The notes: generated by a model from the sequence alone, not told the origin. A stretch of DNA of 64,000 nucleotides from Mesorhizobium shangrilense (GCF_028826155.1 NZ_JAQGPN010000001.1:2733501-2797500); one strand, 5' to 3'; shown: positions 55,049 through 64,000, counted from the first letter of the stretch. Made by a program: numbers and translations.

Positions 55049-55612
55049 TCAGAAGAGGCGTTCGCGCACGTAGATGGTATCTCCCGGCAGCACCGGATCC
55101 GAGGTCAGGACGCGGCCGGTCATGACCTTGCCGTTGATGTCGCGCGTGACGTCGACATTCGCCTGATTGGCCCTTGGGGAGTAGCCGCCCGCCATGGCGA
55201 TCGCCTTCTGGGCGGTCAGGCCCGGAACGTAGGAGTACTGGCCGGCTGCGCCGACCTCGCCCATGAGGAAGATGGGCCGGTACTGGTCGACCTCGACGGT
55301 CACGTCCGGATCCCGCAGATATCCCTGGCGCAATTGCGCCGCGAGTGCGCCTTCCATCTCCTGCACCGTCTTGCCGCGCGCCGGAACGCTGCCGATCAAG
55401 GGAAAGGCGAGGTGGCCGGACTGGTCGATGCGGTAGGTGTTGGTCAGGCTCTCCTGCTCGAACACGGTGACGCGCACGCGGTCGCCGGCGCCGAGCCGGT
55501 AGGGCTGGGTCATGGCGGCGTGGAACGCAGCCGGAGCCGGCCGGTAGCCGGAGCAGCCCGCCACGACCGATGCCGCGAGGAGACCTGACAGAAGAGGGAA
55601 GAGGCGTTTCAT
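55049..55612 (-). CDS. Wza-type polysaccharide export lipoprotein (SLBB)
   Basis: A 187-residue outer-membrane lipoprotein: lipobox VVAGC with Cys20, then a PES domain (YRLGAGDRVRVTVFEQESLTNTYRIDQSGHLAFPLIGSVPA) and one SLBB domain (RPIFLMGEVGAAGQYSYVPGLTAQKAIAMAGGY). It would form the outer-membrane channel for the exported polymer, with the Wzz protein encoded divergently at 55846 as partner. It is short compared with E. coli Wza, as is usual for rhizobial homologues that lack the C-terminal helical barrel. The 233-base gap to the divergent wzz holds both promoters. Confidence 0.9.
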   Translation of the reverse strand: MKRLFPLLSGLLAASVVAGCSGYRPAPAAFHAAMTQPYRLGAGDRVRVTVFEQESLTNTYRIDQSGHLAFPLIGSVPARGKTVQEMEGALAAQLRQGYLRDPDVTVEVDQYRPIFLMGEVGAAGQYSYVPGLTAQKAIAMAGGYSPRANQANVDVTRDINGKVMTGRVLTSDPVLPGDTIYVRERLF

Positions 55613-55845
55613 TCTCGATGAAGTCCCTGGACGAGCGGCCAGAACTCGACCGGCGCTTTCCGATGGATCCCTTATCGACTTGTTAGGGTTAATGGGCGGT
55701 AAAGGGCGGGTCCCGCCGCAGCAGCAGGTGGCGATGCAGGTCCGCGCCCTTTGCAATCCCCGAAAGCGGTTGTTGGACCCGGCATCTTAACGACTGGGTT
55801 ACCATAGCTCTTTACGATCGCGCTGACCGCAGGGGCGAGGGTTGC
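55613..55845. promoter_or_regulatory. Divergent wza/wzz promoter region
   Basis: A 233-base gap between the divergent export and co-polymerase genes. It is A/T-richer around 55680-55700 and 55785-55820 than the flanks. No clear -35/-10 pair or palindrome was recognised. Confidence 0.35.
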
Positions 55846-58080
55846 ATGTCGCGCGCAGATAATCCGGCAAACGACGTGGATGTCGATCTCGGCAGGCTGT
55901 TCTCCAGTCTGGTCCGAGACTGGCAGCGTATCATTGTCGTCGCGCTTATCGCGACCGGTCTCGCGTTCCTTCTCGCGTGGTCGGCGAAACCGCTCTACCG
56001 TGCCGAAACCCGCATCCTGATCGAAACCCGCGAATCGGTGTTCACGCGGCCCACCGACGCAGCCGGAGAGGCGAACAGCCCGGTTCTCGACGAAGTCGGC
56101 GTGACCAGCCAGGTGGAGGTGATCGGCTCGAGCGATATTCTCAAGCAGGTCGCCCGCCAGCTCGACCTTGCCGACCGGAAGGAGTTCGACGAGGCCGCCA
56201 ACCCGTCGTTGTTCGACTGGATGCTGGTACTCGCCGGGTTGAAGTCCGATCCTTCTGAGATCCCTCCGGAAGAGCGGGTCCTGTCGAAGTTTCGCGAGAA
56301 GCTCAGCGTCTATCGTGTTGATAACTCGCGCGTCATCGTGGTCGAGTTTTCATCGGAGGACCCGAAGCTGGCGGCCGACGTGCCGAACGCGATCGCAAAA
56401 ACCTACCTGCAGGTCCAGCGAGATGCGAAGCTCGCCTCAAACTCCGATGCCACCGACTGGCTGGAGCCCGAGATCGCCGATCTGTCCAAGCGGGTGAAGG
56501 AGGCCGAGGCGCGAGTCGCCGCCTTCCGGGCCGAATCGGACCTGCTCCTCGGGCAAAACAACTCGGTGCTCGCCACGCAGCAGCTGTCCGAGATAACGTC
56601 CGAACTTTCGCGGGTGCGCGCCAACCGGGCTGCGGCCGAGGCGAGGGCCGAGAGCGTGCGGGGCGTGCTGCAAAGCGGCGGATCGCTCGAAGCACTGCCC
56701 GATGTGCTGTCGTCGGAGTTGATTCAGCGACTGCGTGAGCGCCAGGCGCAGCTCAAGGCCGACATTGCCGACCTTTCGACGACCCTGCTCGACAACCATC
56801 CGCGCATCCGATCCATGCGCTCGCAGCTGACCGATCTCGAGGCGCAGATCCGTCGCGAGGCCCAGAACGTCCTCAACAGCCTGCAGACGGAGGCCAAGAC
56901 GGCGCAGATGCGCGAGCAGCAGCTTCTGGGCGATCTGAACCGCATGAAGGCGGAGTCGGCGCGCGCGGGCGGTGAGGAGGTCGAACTTCGCTCGCTGGAA
57001 CGCGAGGCGGCCGCCCAGCGTGAACTGCTCGAATCCTACCTGACGCGCTACCGCGAGGCGGCATCCCGCAAGGACCGCAACTACCTGCCGGTCGACGCGC
57101 GCGTCTTCTCCGAAGCGACGGTGCCCGCCGAGCCCTACTTCCCGAAGATGCTCCCCATCGTCGGCGCCGCCTTCATCGCATCGATGCTGATCATGGCGAT
57201 CGTGACGTTGCTTGCCGAACTGTTCAGCGGACGCGCCATGCGCCCAGCCGCGGGTGCGCGGATCGAGCCGGTCTCCGAAGTCGCGATGCCGGCTGGGAGC
57301 GTGGCTGAGCCGGTGACGGCCGACGCAGGCAAAACGTTCGCCGCTCCCGAACCGGACACCGTGCTCGCGCAGGAAAGCGAACTCGACACTCGCTTGAGGT
57401 GGGATGGACAAGCGCATCAGTCTGTTGAAGTTTCTGCGGTGGACCATCTGCCCGAACCGGTCGCGTTCACGCCGTCACCGCTCGGCGAAGTGACGATCGA
57501 CGCAGCGGCCGAGAAACTGATCTCGGGAGGCGCTTCCCGCGCCATCTTCGTGTCGCCCGAAGGCGACGAAGCGGCTGCTGCGGCGGTGCTCGTGGCGCGC
57601 GAGGTGGCTGACGCGGGCCTGCGCGTACTTTTGTTCGATCTGACCGCCGCGGGCGCAGCATCGCGGCCCATGCTCGACAGCGCGGCTTTCCCGGGCATCA
57701 CCAATCTGCTTGCCGCCGAGGCGCAGTTCACCGACGTCATCCACACCGACCACTACTCCGACTGCCATGTGATCCCAGTGGGCACGGCCGATCCGGTCCG
57801 CGCCATGCGTGCGGTCGATCGCCTGCCAATCATCATGGATTCGCTGACCACGGCCTACGACGTGGTGGTGGTCGAGTGCGGTCCGACCGATGCCGAAGGC
57901 ATCCGCCGTCTCGTCAGCGACGGAGCGGAAATCCTGGTCAGCGTCCTGGAGCCCCGCGATGCGGCCATCGCAGACACCGCCTCGGCGCTTCGCGAGCGTG
58001 GCTACGAGGACCTGACTTTGGTCTCGCCGGTCGGCTACGGTCCGCCCAAGTCGCCGGTCCCGGGCCGGTCAGCCGCCTGA
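55846..58080 (+). CDS. Wzz/ExoP-type polysaccharide co-polymerase, second copy, degenerate kinase domain
   Basis: A 744-residue protein: first helix (about 29-48), Wzz domain, long periplasmic coiled coil (about 205-405), second helix (about 444-466), a Pro/Ala/Glu-rich linker and a C-terminal BY-kinase-like fold. The nucleotide site is more decayed than in the first copy: the P-loop position reads SPEGDEAAAAA with no Lys, the A-prime segment reads LLFDLTAAG, and the Walker B strand VVVVEC has Glu for Asp. The PxxP-type segment before helix 2 (PAEPYFPKML) is typical. It pairs with the divergent wza. Its 3' end overlaps the convergent GNAT gene by 12 bases. Confidence 0.87.
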   Translation: MSRADNPANDVDVDLGRLFSSLVRDWQRIIVVALIATGLAFLLAWSAKPLYRAETRILIETRESVFTRPTDAAGEANSPVLDEVGVTSQVEVIGSSDILKQVARQLDLADRKEFDEAANPSLFDWMLVLAGLKSDPSEIPPEERVLSKFREKLSVYRVDNSRVIVVEFSSEDPKLAADVPNAIAKTYLQVQRDAKLASNSDATDWLEPEIADLSKRVKEAEARVAAFRAESDLLLGQNNSVLATQQLSEITSELSRVRANRAAAEARAESVRGVLQSGGSLEALPDVLSSELIQRLRERQAQLKADIADLSTTLLDNHPRIRSMRSQLTDLEAQIRREAQNVLNSLQTEAKTAQMREQQLLGDLNRMKAESARAGGEEVELRSLEREAAAQRELLESYLTRYREAASRKDRNYLPVDARVFSEATVPAEPYFPKMLPIVGAAFIASMLIMAIVTLLAELFSGRAMRPAAGARIEPVSEVAMPAGSVAEPVTADAGKTFAAPEPDTVLAQESELDTRLRWDGQAHQSVEVSAVDHLPEPVAFTPSPLGEVTIDAAAEKLISGGASRAIFVSPEGDEAAAAAVLVAREVADAGLRVLLFDLTAAGAASRPMLDSAAFPGITNLLAAEAQFTDVIHTDHYSDCHVIPVGTADPVRAMRAVDRLPIIMDSLTTAYDVVVVECGPTDAEGIRRLVSDGAEILVSVLEPRDAAIADTASALRERGYEDLTLVSPVGYGPPKSPVPGRSAA

Positions 58081-59298
58081 CCGGTCGTCGCTCTCGGCGC
58101 CGGGCAGCGGGCTGCTGGCAGAGCGCCTGCGAAGCCATTTGACCACGCGCCAGAAGAGAGGGTTGTTCTTGACGACGCCCTTCGTCCTGTTCGACGCCCT
58201 CAGCGCCAGGGCATAGGCTCTTCCCCGCAGGGTAAGCGGCTGCAGCACGTCATAATGAGTGATCTCGGTGTCGCACCAGAGCCGCTTGTAGGGCTCGTCG
58301 CCCACGCTGAAGTCGTAGAGCGCAAAGCCCCCGTCTGCTGCTTCGCGGATGTTCTCGAAGAACAGGAAATCGCCCGGACTGGCATGTGCGACGTCATCCT
58401 CGGCGATTGCGCCGAATTCGCAGACGAGGCGGTCGCCGCATGTGCTCGACCCGGTCACGGCACGGAGCCTGCCGGCGACTTCAAGGCCGTGAAGCACAAA
58501 GCGCCGATTGCCGACCAGGCCCGACCTGAACAGATCCCGGAAGAAGGCGCGGATCGGCTCTTCGCCGAAAGCGTCGGCGACCCCCATCTTGCGGAAACGG
58601 TGGCCTTTCATTGCGAAGAAGGCGTCCAGCAGCCGGTCGATCTCTTGCGGGCTTTCTGCCTGGACGCGGCGGAAACCGCCTGCCGCCTCGAACTTGCGGG
58701 TCTGGGAACGGTGCTTCTTTTGTCTTCGCTTGGCGCTGCCCCGCTTCAGCACTGCGTCGAACCCGCCTGTCAGGGTGACGGCAAGGGCCAGGTTCGGGCT
58801 GGGGGAATGGTCGAGCTGCAGCAACGGGTTCCGCACGCCTTCTATCTCCGGCGCGAGGCGCTCAAGCCATAGCAGGTCGATGTCGGGCCGGGCTCTACCG
58901 ATCGCCTCGCAAAGGCTTTCCACCTGCGCGCGCGACAAGCTGGGGAGATACTGCCGGTCTCCGGCCGGGAAATTCCCGTTGGCGTGTTTGCCGCCCATGA
59001 AGCGCGCGCAGCGCACGGGGCCGAAAGGCACGATCTCCAGCGCCAGCGACCACACCGGGCGACCCTCGGCAGTGATTGTCGCGATCACGCAGTCGGGAAC
59101 CGCGTTCTTGATCCAGCAACCGATCCATTCGGCGGTCTGTGCCGGCGCCGCGATGCCATCGGCTGCGAGGCTCGCATAGGTCGCGATGTGCAGGGGCGCA
59201 GTGCTACCGACGGCAAGGTCGACAGGCCCGATGCTCGCCACGGAGCAGGGGAGCGCTGCCGCCCCTTCGCCCCGCGTCGGTGTCGCGATGTCAACCAT
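58069..59298 (-). CDS. CelD/BcsL-type GNAT acetyltransferase
   Basis: A 409-residue GNAT protein of the FemAB-like, cellulose-biosynthesis (CelD/BcsL) group. The first half has a divergent N-terminal domain (WSLALEIVPFGPVRCARFMGG); the C-terminal GNAT domain contains KKHRSQTRKFEAAGGFRRVQA, DAFFAMKGHRFRKMG, and a final HASPGDFLFFENIREAADGGFALYDFSVGDEPYKRLWCD, the family signature. Members acylate sugars or lipids of surface polymers in the cytoplasm; the substrate is unknown. Between wzz and the NodB-type deacetylase, it fits a role in decorating this glycan. Confidence 0.85.
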   Translation of the reverse strand: MVDIATPTRGEGAAALPCSVASIGPVDLAVGSTAPLHIATYASLAADGIAAPAQTAEWIGCWIKNAVPDCVIATITAEGRPVWSLALEIVPFGPVRCARFMGGKHANGNFPAGDRQYLPSLSRAQVESLCEAIGRARPDIDLLWLERLAPEIEGVRNPLLQLDHSPSPNLALAVTLTGGFDAVLKRGSAKRRQKKHRSQTRKFEAAGGFRRVQAESPQEIDRLLDAFFAMKGHRFRKMGVADAFGEEPIRAFFRDLFRSGLVGNRRFVLHGLEVAGRLRAVTGSSTCGDRLVCEFGAIAEDDVAHASPGDFLFFENIREAADGGFALYDFSVGDEPYKRLWCDTEITHYDVLQPLTLRGRAYALALRASNRTKGVVKNNPLFWRVVKWLRRRSASSPLPGAESDDRSGG

Positions 59299-59387
59299 CC
59301 CTCAATTCTTCCGGCGTATTCGGGATGCGTGAACCCGCACCCCGAAATTCATCGTCGATCGCGAACCTAGGTTAAAAAGGTGAACCA

Positions 59388-60440
59388 ATGATCGACGCAG
59401 GCGAGGCGATCCGGAAGCTGGCGCTGAATGTCATGCGCTATTCAGGCGTCGCGCCGCTGGCCTGGCCGTTCCTCGGCGGCGCAGGCGCCATCCTGATGCT
59501 TCATCGGGTCACCGCGGTGTCGCCCTCTTCGGAGAGCGTGAATCGCCACCTGACCATCCATCCGGATTTCCTCGACGGCCTGATCGCGGACATGAAGTGC
59601 AGCGGGTACGAGTTCGTCTCAATGGACGAGGCCTGTGCGCGTATCGGTCGTCCGGGTGGACGACGCTTCGCAACGATCACCGCGGATGACGGCTATCGCG
59701 ACAACCTGATCGAGGCGCTGCCGGTGTTCGAGAAGCATGCAACGCCCTTCGCCATCTATATCGCTCCTGCGCTGATCGATCGGGCCGTCGACCTGTGGTG
59801 GGAAGTCATGGAGAACATCGTCGAGGCGGCCGACATGCTACGGGTACCGACGCAGCGCGGTACGAAGACGCTCGACTGCTCGACTGCAGCGGCGAAGTTC
59901 CATGCCAAAGCGTGGCTCCACGCGTTCCTTACCGGGCAGGTAGCCGAGGACGCGCAGCGCCAATCTCTTCGCAGCCTGGCCGCGTCGGTGGGCGTCGATC
60001 CCGAGGAGCCGGCGCGGGACCTGATGAGCTGGGAAGAAATCCGGGAAATTGCAGCCCATCCGCTGGCGACCATCGGCGCCCATACGGTCCGTCACTACAA
60101 TCTCAGCCGGCTCAGCGAGGAGAAGGCCCGCCGCGAGATCGCCGACTGCATCGGATTGATCGAGGCGAAGGCAGGCGTGCGCCCCAGGCACATGGCCTAT
60201 CCCTACGGCTATGCCGCGGCCGTCGGCCGCCGCGAGGTAGGGTTGGCGAGGGAGGCCGGCTTCGTGTCGGCCGTGACGACGCGTCACGGCGTGCTGCAGC
60301 CGGCGCATGCCGACCATATGCACGCGCTTCCACGCATTTCGGTCAACGGGCGATATCAACGTCTCGGGCATCTGAGGACGATGCTGTCCGGTGTGACGAC
60401 GCCGCTCGCCAATGCCGGCAGGATGGTCGTTACCGTCTAG
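59388..60440 (+). CDS. Polysaccharide deacetylase (NodB/CE4 family)
   Basis: A 350-residue CE4 protein. Motif 1 is TADDG (residues 98-102; the usual Phe is Ala99, both Asp present). Motif 2 is HTVRH (232-236) giving the two metal-binding histidines. Motif 3 is RPRHMAYPYG. Such enzymes remove N- or O-acetyl groups from glycans with a divalent metal. An insert of about 100 residues separates motifs 1 and 2, longer than in simple NodB. The first 36 residues include a hydrophobic stretch (PLAWPFLGGAGAILML) but no clear signal peptide, so location is uncertain. AAAAGG lies before the ATG. The end overlaps the convergent DUF2842 gene by four bases. Confidence 0.88.
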   Translation: MIDAGEAIRKLALNVMRYSGVAPLAWPFLGGAGAILMLHRVTAVSPSSESVNRHLTIHPDFLDGLIADMKCSGYEFVSMDEACARIGRPGGRRFATITADDGYRDNLIEALPVFEKHATPFAIYIAPALIDRAVDLWWEVMENIVEAADMLRVPTQRGTKTLDCSTAAAKFHAKAWLHAFLTGQVAEDAQRQSLRSLAASVGVDPEEPARDLMSWEEIREIAAHPLATIGAHTVRHYNLSRLSEEKARREIADCIGLIEAKAGVRPRHMAYPYGYAAAVGRREVGLAREAGFVSAVTTRHGVLQPAHADHMHALPRISVNGRYQRLGHLRTMLSGVTTPLANAGRMVVTV

Positions 60441-60652
60441 TGATTGCTCGGCCTGGGGCCGGCCATCCACTTGATGATGAGCATGGCGGGCAGGACCCAG
60501 AGCAGGCCGGAAAACAGGAAGAACGAGAACTGCACGAGCGGTCCGGATTCGGCAAGCTGCGCCACGGCCACGATCGTCGCGACAATCGCGTAGACGATGA
60601 CGAGCACGACGAGCAGGACCGTGCCGATGAGCTTCTTGAGGCGGACTGGCAT
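60437..60652 (-). CDS. DUF2842 small membrane protein
   Basis: A 71-residue protein with two membrane helices (about 7-29 and 39-58) and a short basic start (PVRLKKLIGT). Pattern GSGPL/GPLVQFSFFLFSGLLWVLPAMLIIKWM is the DUF2842 signature found widely in alphaproteobacteria; function unknown. The ATG at 60652 has AGGAGA six bases upstream. It lies divergent from ctaA, a common arrangement in this group. Confidence 0.83.
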   Translation of the reverse strand: MPVRLKKLIGTVLLVVLVIVYAIVATIVAVAQLAESGPLVQFSFFLFSGLLWVLPAMLIIKWMAGPRPSNH

Positions 60653-60789
60653 GGCCTGTCTCCTAAGGGCAGATGCGTCGCCGTGCAACGGCCTCGTGTG
60701 CGCTTGAGCGCGACCGCGTGTCGCGAAACGCCGGCTTGTCAGGCCAGAATGGATGGTCCACCACTCGCGCCGATCACGGGACGCCTCGA

Positions 60790-61881
60790 ATGACCGCCAT
60801 CGCCTCCTCCCTTCCGCTCGCCGAACGCGACCGCGCCCTGCGCAACCGCACGCTGGTCCGCGCCTGGCTCTACATCGTGCTCCTCACGCTGTTCGCCCTG
60901 GTCGTCGTCGGCGGCGCCACGCGGATGACGGGTTCGGGCCTGTCGATCACCGAGTGGAAGCCGATCCATGGCGTCATTCCCCCGCTCAACCAGGCTGAAT
61001 GGCAGGAAGAGTTCGAAAAGTACCAGCAGATCCCGCAATACGAGCAGATCAACAAGGGCATGACCCTCGACGAGTTCAAGGGCATCTTCTGGTGGGAGTG
61101 GGCGCACCGGTTGCTGGCGCGCGGCGTCGGCTTCCTGGTCGCGATCCCGCTGGCGTTCTTCTGGATCGCCGGCCGCCTCGAGAGCCGGCTCAAGCTGCGG
61201 CTCGTCGGCCTGCTTGCGCTCGGCGGCCTGCAGGGCGCGATCGGCTGGTGGATGGTGGCGTCGGGATTGGCGGAGCGCGTTTCGGTCAGCCAGTACAGGC
61301 TCGCCACCCACCTGACGCTGGCGTGCATCATCGTCGTGGCGACTGCCTATATTGCGCGCGGTCTGGCGCCGCACTCCGAGGCGCCGGCGGACCGCAGCGT
61401 ACGCCGCTTCGCCGGCTTCATACTCTTCCTGCTGCTGGTGCAGGTCTATCTCGGCGGGCTGGTTGCCGGCCTGCACGCCGGTTTGAGCTACAACACCTGG
61501 CCGCTGATGGACGGAGCCATCGTCCCCGGCGACCTGCTGGTCATCGATCCCGCCTGGCGCAATTTCTTCGAGAATCCCAAAACCGTTCAGTTCGTGCACC
61601 GGATGGCTGCCTATACGCTGCTCGTGGTCGCGTTCTGGCATGCGGTGGCAACCATGAGGTCGTTGCCGTCGAGCACCCATGCGCGCCGCGCCTGGGTGCT
61701 GCTGGCGCTCGTCCTTGGGCAGGCGGCCATCGGTGTCGGCACCCTGCTTGCCCAGGCGCATATGCATTGGGCGCTGCTGCACCAGGGTTTTGCACTTGTC
61801 GTGCTGATCTTTGCGACCGCGCACTGGCGCGGCACGATGGGAAGTTTCCCGCTGGAAGGCGCGGCAGCCGTCAGGCGCTGA
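60790..61881 (+). CDS. ctaA: Heme A synthase (COX15/CtaA type 2)
   Basis: A 363-residue, eight-helix membrane enzyme that oxidises heme O to heme A for cytochrome aa3 oxidases such as the one encoded at 16.5-21.1 kb. The four heme-ligand histidines are present: His106 ([10 protein letters not shown]), His174 (ATHLTLA), His270 (QFVHRMAAY) and His331 (LLHQGFA). The start [23 protein letters not shown] is the conserved first-loop motif with Glu55. The ATG at 60790 matches the family start; no strong ribosome site. The 3' end overlaps the convergent kinase gene by 11 bases. Confidence 0.94.
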   Translation: MTAIASSLPLAERDRALRNRTLVRAWLYIVLLTLFALVVVGGATRMTGSGLSITEWKPIHGVIPPLNQAEWQEEFEKYQQIPQYEQINKGMTLDEFKGIFWWEWAHRLLARGVGFLVAIPLAFFWIAGRLESRLKLRLVGLLALGGLQGAIGWWMVASGLAERVSVSQYRLATHLTLACIIVVATAYIARGLAPHSEAPADRSVRRFAGFILFLLLVQVYLGGLVAGLHAGLSYNTWPLMDGAIVPGDLLVIDPAWRNFFENPKTVQFVHRMAAYTLLVVAFWHAVATMRSLPSSTHARRAWVLLALVLGQAAIGVGTLLAQAHMHWALLHQGFALVVLIFATAHWRGTMGSFPLEGAAAVRR

Positions 61882-62710
61882 GGCGCACATCCCTGACGAC
61901 GCTCACGGCGGCCAGTTCGCGCCGTTCGTCCTCGGGCATGCCGTCCTCGGCAAACCAGGCCGCGGACAGGCAGCCATAGGCAAAGGCGAAGTCGAGCAGG
62001 TGGCGCTGCGGGATGCTAAGGCGCGCTGAGAACACGTCCGCCATCATTGCCACGCGTTCAGGGTCGCAGCGCAGCGCATCGCGCTCGATCGGATTGTAGA
62101 AGAAGTTGGCGACGTCGTAGGCGCTGTCCCCGATGAGGCCCTTGGGGTCGATAGCCAGCCAGCCGCGCGCGCCGAGCATGATGTTGTCGTGATGCAGGTC
62201 GCCATGGAGCGGCCGGACGTCGCGCTGGCTGTCGAGCAATCTTACAGCTTCGCTTGCGGCTTCCACATAGAGCGTTTCCACGCCGGCATCGCGATCGGCG
62301 CGCGCCCTCGCGAACAGGCTGGTCAAGCGCTCGCCGAGCGGCTGCAGTTCATGCGGGGCGGGCATGCTGGATGCGGAGAACAGTTCCGCAAGGCACCCGG
62401 CCGCAATGTCCGTGGCCGCACGGTCGCCCTCTGCGTCGAGGTACTGTGTCAGGTGGACCGCGCCGGCATCCTCGAGGAGCATGTCGAGGCCCTCGATGTC
62501 GAGCAGTCGCACTGCGCCATGGCCGTCCCTCCAGCGCAGGTAGTGCGCGCCGCGCAGCTCGTCGTGCACGTCGTGAACGGGTTTCATGGCCTTGACAACG
62601 GCCGACGTTCCGTCCTCGCGGGTTGCACGCCAGATCTTGCTGCCGATCGTCTCCGCGACCAGTGTCGGCGCGCCGAGCTTCCAGCGCGCGAGGAAGGCCG
62701 GAGCGTCCAT
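61871..62710 (-). CDS. APH(6)/hydroxyurea-type phosphotransferase-like kinase
   Basis: A 279-residue kinase-fold protein of the aminoglycoside/hydroxyurea antibiotic resistance kinase family. The catalytic loop is HGDLHHDN (169-176, Asp171 as base) and the metal motif is IDPKGLIGD (Asp188). An N-terminal Lys in SAVVKAMKP (Lys40) fits the ATP-binding lobe. Chromosomal members in rhizobia are usually of unknown substrate; drug resistance should not be assumed from this. Its ATG directly follows the argC stop, so it is co-transcribed with argC. Confidence 0.82.
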   Translation of the reverse strand: MDAPAFLARWKLGAPTLVAETIGSKIWRATREDGTSAVVKAMKPVHDVHDELRGAHYLRWRDGHGAVRLLDIEGLDMLLEDAGAVHLTQYLDAEGDRAATDIAAGCLAELFSASSMPAPHELQPLGERLTSLFARARADRDAGVETLYVEAASEAVRLLDSQRDVRPLHGDLHHDNIMLGARGWLAIDPKGLIGDSAYDVANFFYNPIERDALRCDPERVAMMADVFSARLSIPQRHLLDFAFAYGCLSAAWFAEDGMPEDERRELAAVSVVRDVRLSA

Positions 62711-63640
62711 TCAGGCCAGGCCGAGCATGAGGTCCATGTTCTGGACCGCGGCGCCCGAAGCCCCCTTGCCGAGATTGTCGTAGACGGCGAGCAGCAGCGC
62801 CTGGGCGCGCTGGTCGTTGGCCAGGACATAGACCTTCATGCGGTTCGTGCCGTTGTAATGCTCGGGCTCGATCTCGGCGGAACGCTCGATGTCGCCCAGC
62901 GGCGCGACCTCGACAAAACCGCCCTTGATCCCCGCGTAGTGATCGGCGATCGCGGCGTGCAGTTCGGCCCCGGTGGGCACCCGCTCGAGCTGGCCGAGTT
63001 GCAGCGGCACCACGGTGATCATGCCTTGGGCGAAGTTGCCGACCGCCGGCTGCATGAGCGGATCGACCGCCAGCTTGGCGTAGGTCCTGAGTTCCGGAAT
63101 ATGCTTGTGCTTGAGCGTCAAGCCATAGGGCATGAACTCGGGCGCGTCCTCGCCCCTGGCGACGTAGTCCTCGATCATCTGGCGTCCGCCGCCGCTGTAG
63201 CCGCTGATGCCATTGATGGTGACGGGAAAGTCGGCCGGGAGCAGTCCGGCGGTGACCAGAGGGCGAAGCGTGGCGATCGGCCCCTGCGGCCAGCAGCCGG
63301 GGTTGGCGACGCGCTTCGCTGCGGCGATCTCGGCCGGCTGCGCGCGGTCCATCTCCGGGAAGCCGTAGCTCCAGCCCGCGGCAACGCGATGCGCCGTCGA
63401 GGCGTCGATGACGCGGGTGGTGTCGTTCTCGATCAGCGACACGCTTTCCTTTGCCGCGTCGTCGGGCAGGCAGAGGATGGCGAGGTCGGCCTTGTTCAGG
63501 AATTCCTTGCGGGCCGACTGATCCTTGCGGTGCTCGGTCGGAATCGAGATGATCTCGAGGTCGCCGCGGTCCGCCAGCATGCCCCGGATCTGCAGTCCGG
63601 TGGTGCCATGCTCTCCATCGATGAATATTTTCGGCTTCAT
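62711..63640 (-). CDS. argC: N-acetyl-gamma-glutamyl-phosphate reductase (type 2)
   Basis: A 309-residue arginine biosynthesis enzyme that reduces N-acetylglutamyl phosphate to the semialdehyde with NADPH. It is the shorter type 2 form. The nucleotide site is FIDGEHGTTGLQIRG (residues 6-20), the catalytic Cys116 is in VANPGCWPQG, and HKHIPEL and GFVEVAP segments follow as expected. It lies between the agmatinase gene (35-base gap upstream) and the kinase gene (adjacent), all on the minus strand. In rhizobia argC and an agmatinase gene are commonly neighbours. Confidence 0.96.
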   Translation of the reverse strand: MKPKIFIDGEHGTTGLQIRGMLADRGDLEIISIPTEHRKDQSARKEFLNKADLAILCLPDDAAKESVSLIENDTTRVIDASTAHRVAAGWSYGFPEMDRAQPAEIAAAKRVANPGCWPQGPIATLRPLVTAGLLPADFPVTINGISGYSGGGRQMIEDYVARGEDAPEFMPYGLTLKHKHIPELRTYAKLAVDPLMQPAVGNFAQGMITVVPLQLGQLERVPTGAELHAAIADHYAGIKGGFVEVAPLGDIERSAEIEPEHYNGTNRMKVYVLANDQRAQALLLAVYDNLGKGASGAAVQNMDLMLGLA

Positions 63641-63675
63641 GCTATCAATCCAACAAAAATCTGCAATTTCAACGA

Positions 63676-64000
63676 CTAAGCGACCGTTTCGGCATCGTTT
63701 TCGGAGCGGTTCGAATTGAGTTCCAGCGCGCGTGCCTTCTTCTCCGCCAGCAGTCCCAGATAGGACATGGCAACGGCAGAACCGGCGATCGCCGTTATAT
63801 CGGCATGATCGTAGGCGGGCGCAACCTCAACGACGTCGGCGCCGACGATATCGATCTTGTTCAGTTGCCGCAGCACAGAAAGGATTTTAGCGGAACTCGG
63901 ACCGCCAGCGACGGGCGTGCCCGTACCAGGCGCGAAAGCGGGGTCCAGACAATCGATGTCGAAGGTGACATAGGTCTTCCGGCCGCCGGTCCGTTCGGTG
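63676..64000 (-). CDS. speB: Agmatinase/ureohydrolase, C-terminal part
   Basis: The gene enters from beyond the window end; the visible part is the last 107 codons, ending in TAG at 63676-63678. It has the ureohydrolase signature [21 protein letters not shown] (two metal-binding Asp and the substrate loop), then [21 protein letters not shown], with the Glu of VEVAP near the substrate guanidinium. Agmatinase splits agmatine to putrescine and urea; arginase or guanidinobutyrase are alternatives in the same family. It is the first visible gene of the minus-strand argC cluster. Confidence 0.9.
   Translation of the reverse strand, partial: TERTGGRKTYVTFDIDCLDPAFAPGTGTPVAGGPSSAKILSVLRQLNKIDIVGADVVEVAPAYDHADITAIAGSAVAMSYLGLLAEKKARALELNSNRSENDAETVA

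Noticed and set aside
61871..62710. Acquired aminoglycoside resistance gene
   Set aside because: The kinase-fold gene is joined to argC in a normal chromosomal setting with no mobile element nearby; resistance cannot be inferred from the family alone.

Overview
The window is a GC-rich alphaproteobacterial chromosome segment. Gene content points to the Hyphomicrobiales, most likely a Phyllobacteriaceae/Mesorhizobium-type rhizobial relative. The signs are a PccR/ScfR-controlled propionyl-CoA module, a coxMNOP-type alternative oxidase, DUF982, DUF2189 and DUF2842 proteins, rhizobial-style ExoF/ExoP-like exopolysaccharide genes, and argC next to a speB-like agmatinase. Taxonomy is inferred from gene families only.

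Bases 1-6700 hold the end of a PQQ-type sugar dehydrogenase, a small c-type cytochrome, a Tat-exported CpdB phosphodiesterase, a cytochrome P450 and two small secreted proteins. Bases 5261-12577 are a propionate-assimilation module. A PccR-type regulator is divergent from pccB-pccA-scpA, with a clear TTTGCAAA-type operator over the regulator start and an 18-codon leader frame coupled to pccB. Bases 12819-16166 carry two oxidoreductases, a DUF982 protein, a glycine-zipper lipoprotein and a cluster of hairpins. Bases 16502-21061 encode an alternative aa3-type cytochrome c oxidase (subunits II, I, III, III, IV). An editing deacylase, a DUF2189 membrane protein and a 25-residue membrane microprotein follow.

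Bases 23247-60440 are mostly a large surface-polysaccharide locus in two modules around a tRNA-Pro(GGG) at 48.1 kb. Module 1 (23-48 kb) has an O-antigen ligase/polymerase-like protein, an unknown membrane protein, an SGNH hydrolase, Ugd, a CDP-sugar cassette (rfbF, rfbG, an SDR and a GtrB-like transferase), a GT-C transferase, a GT4 and a NarL-type two-component pair. It continues with a secreted beta-helix protein, an ExoP-like co-polymerase, an ExoF-like export protein, a short sugar-phosphate transferase, a formyltransferase-like protein and a CapD/WbpM-type dehydratase. Module 2 (48.5-60.4 kb) has a long coiled-coil protein, a second polymerase, a full-length initiating phosphotransferase, a GT4, a Wza, a second Wzz, a CelD-type GNAT and a NodB-type deacetylase, with a decayed IS5-type transposase inside. 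Initiating transferases, polymerases and export/co-polymerase pairs all occur twice, but no Wzx flippase is visible. Both co-polymerases have decayed kinase ATPase motifs.

Bases 60437-64000 return to housekeeping: a DUF2842 protein, heme A synthase (needed for an aa3 oxidase), an APH(6)-like kinase, argC and the 3' part of an agmatinase gene.

No CRISPR array, prophage or intact mobile element was seen. The parts most worth follow-up are the regulatory DNA of the propionate operon, the AT-rich palindrome region at 38.3 kb, and the polysaccharide locus with its coiled-coil, beta-helix and formyltransferase-like components.
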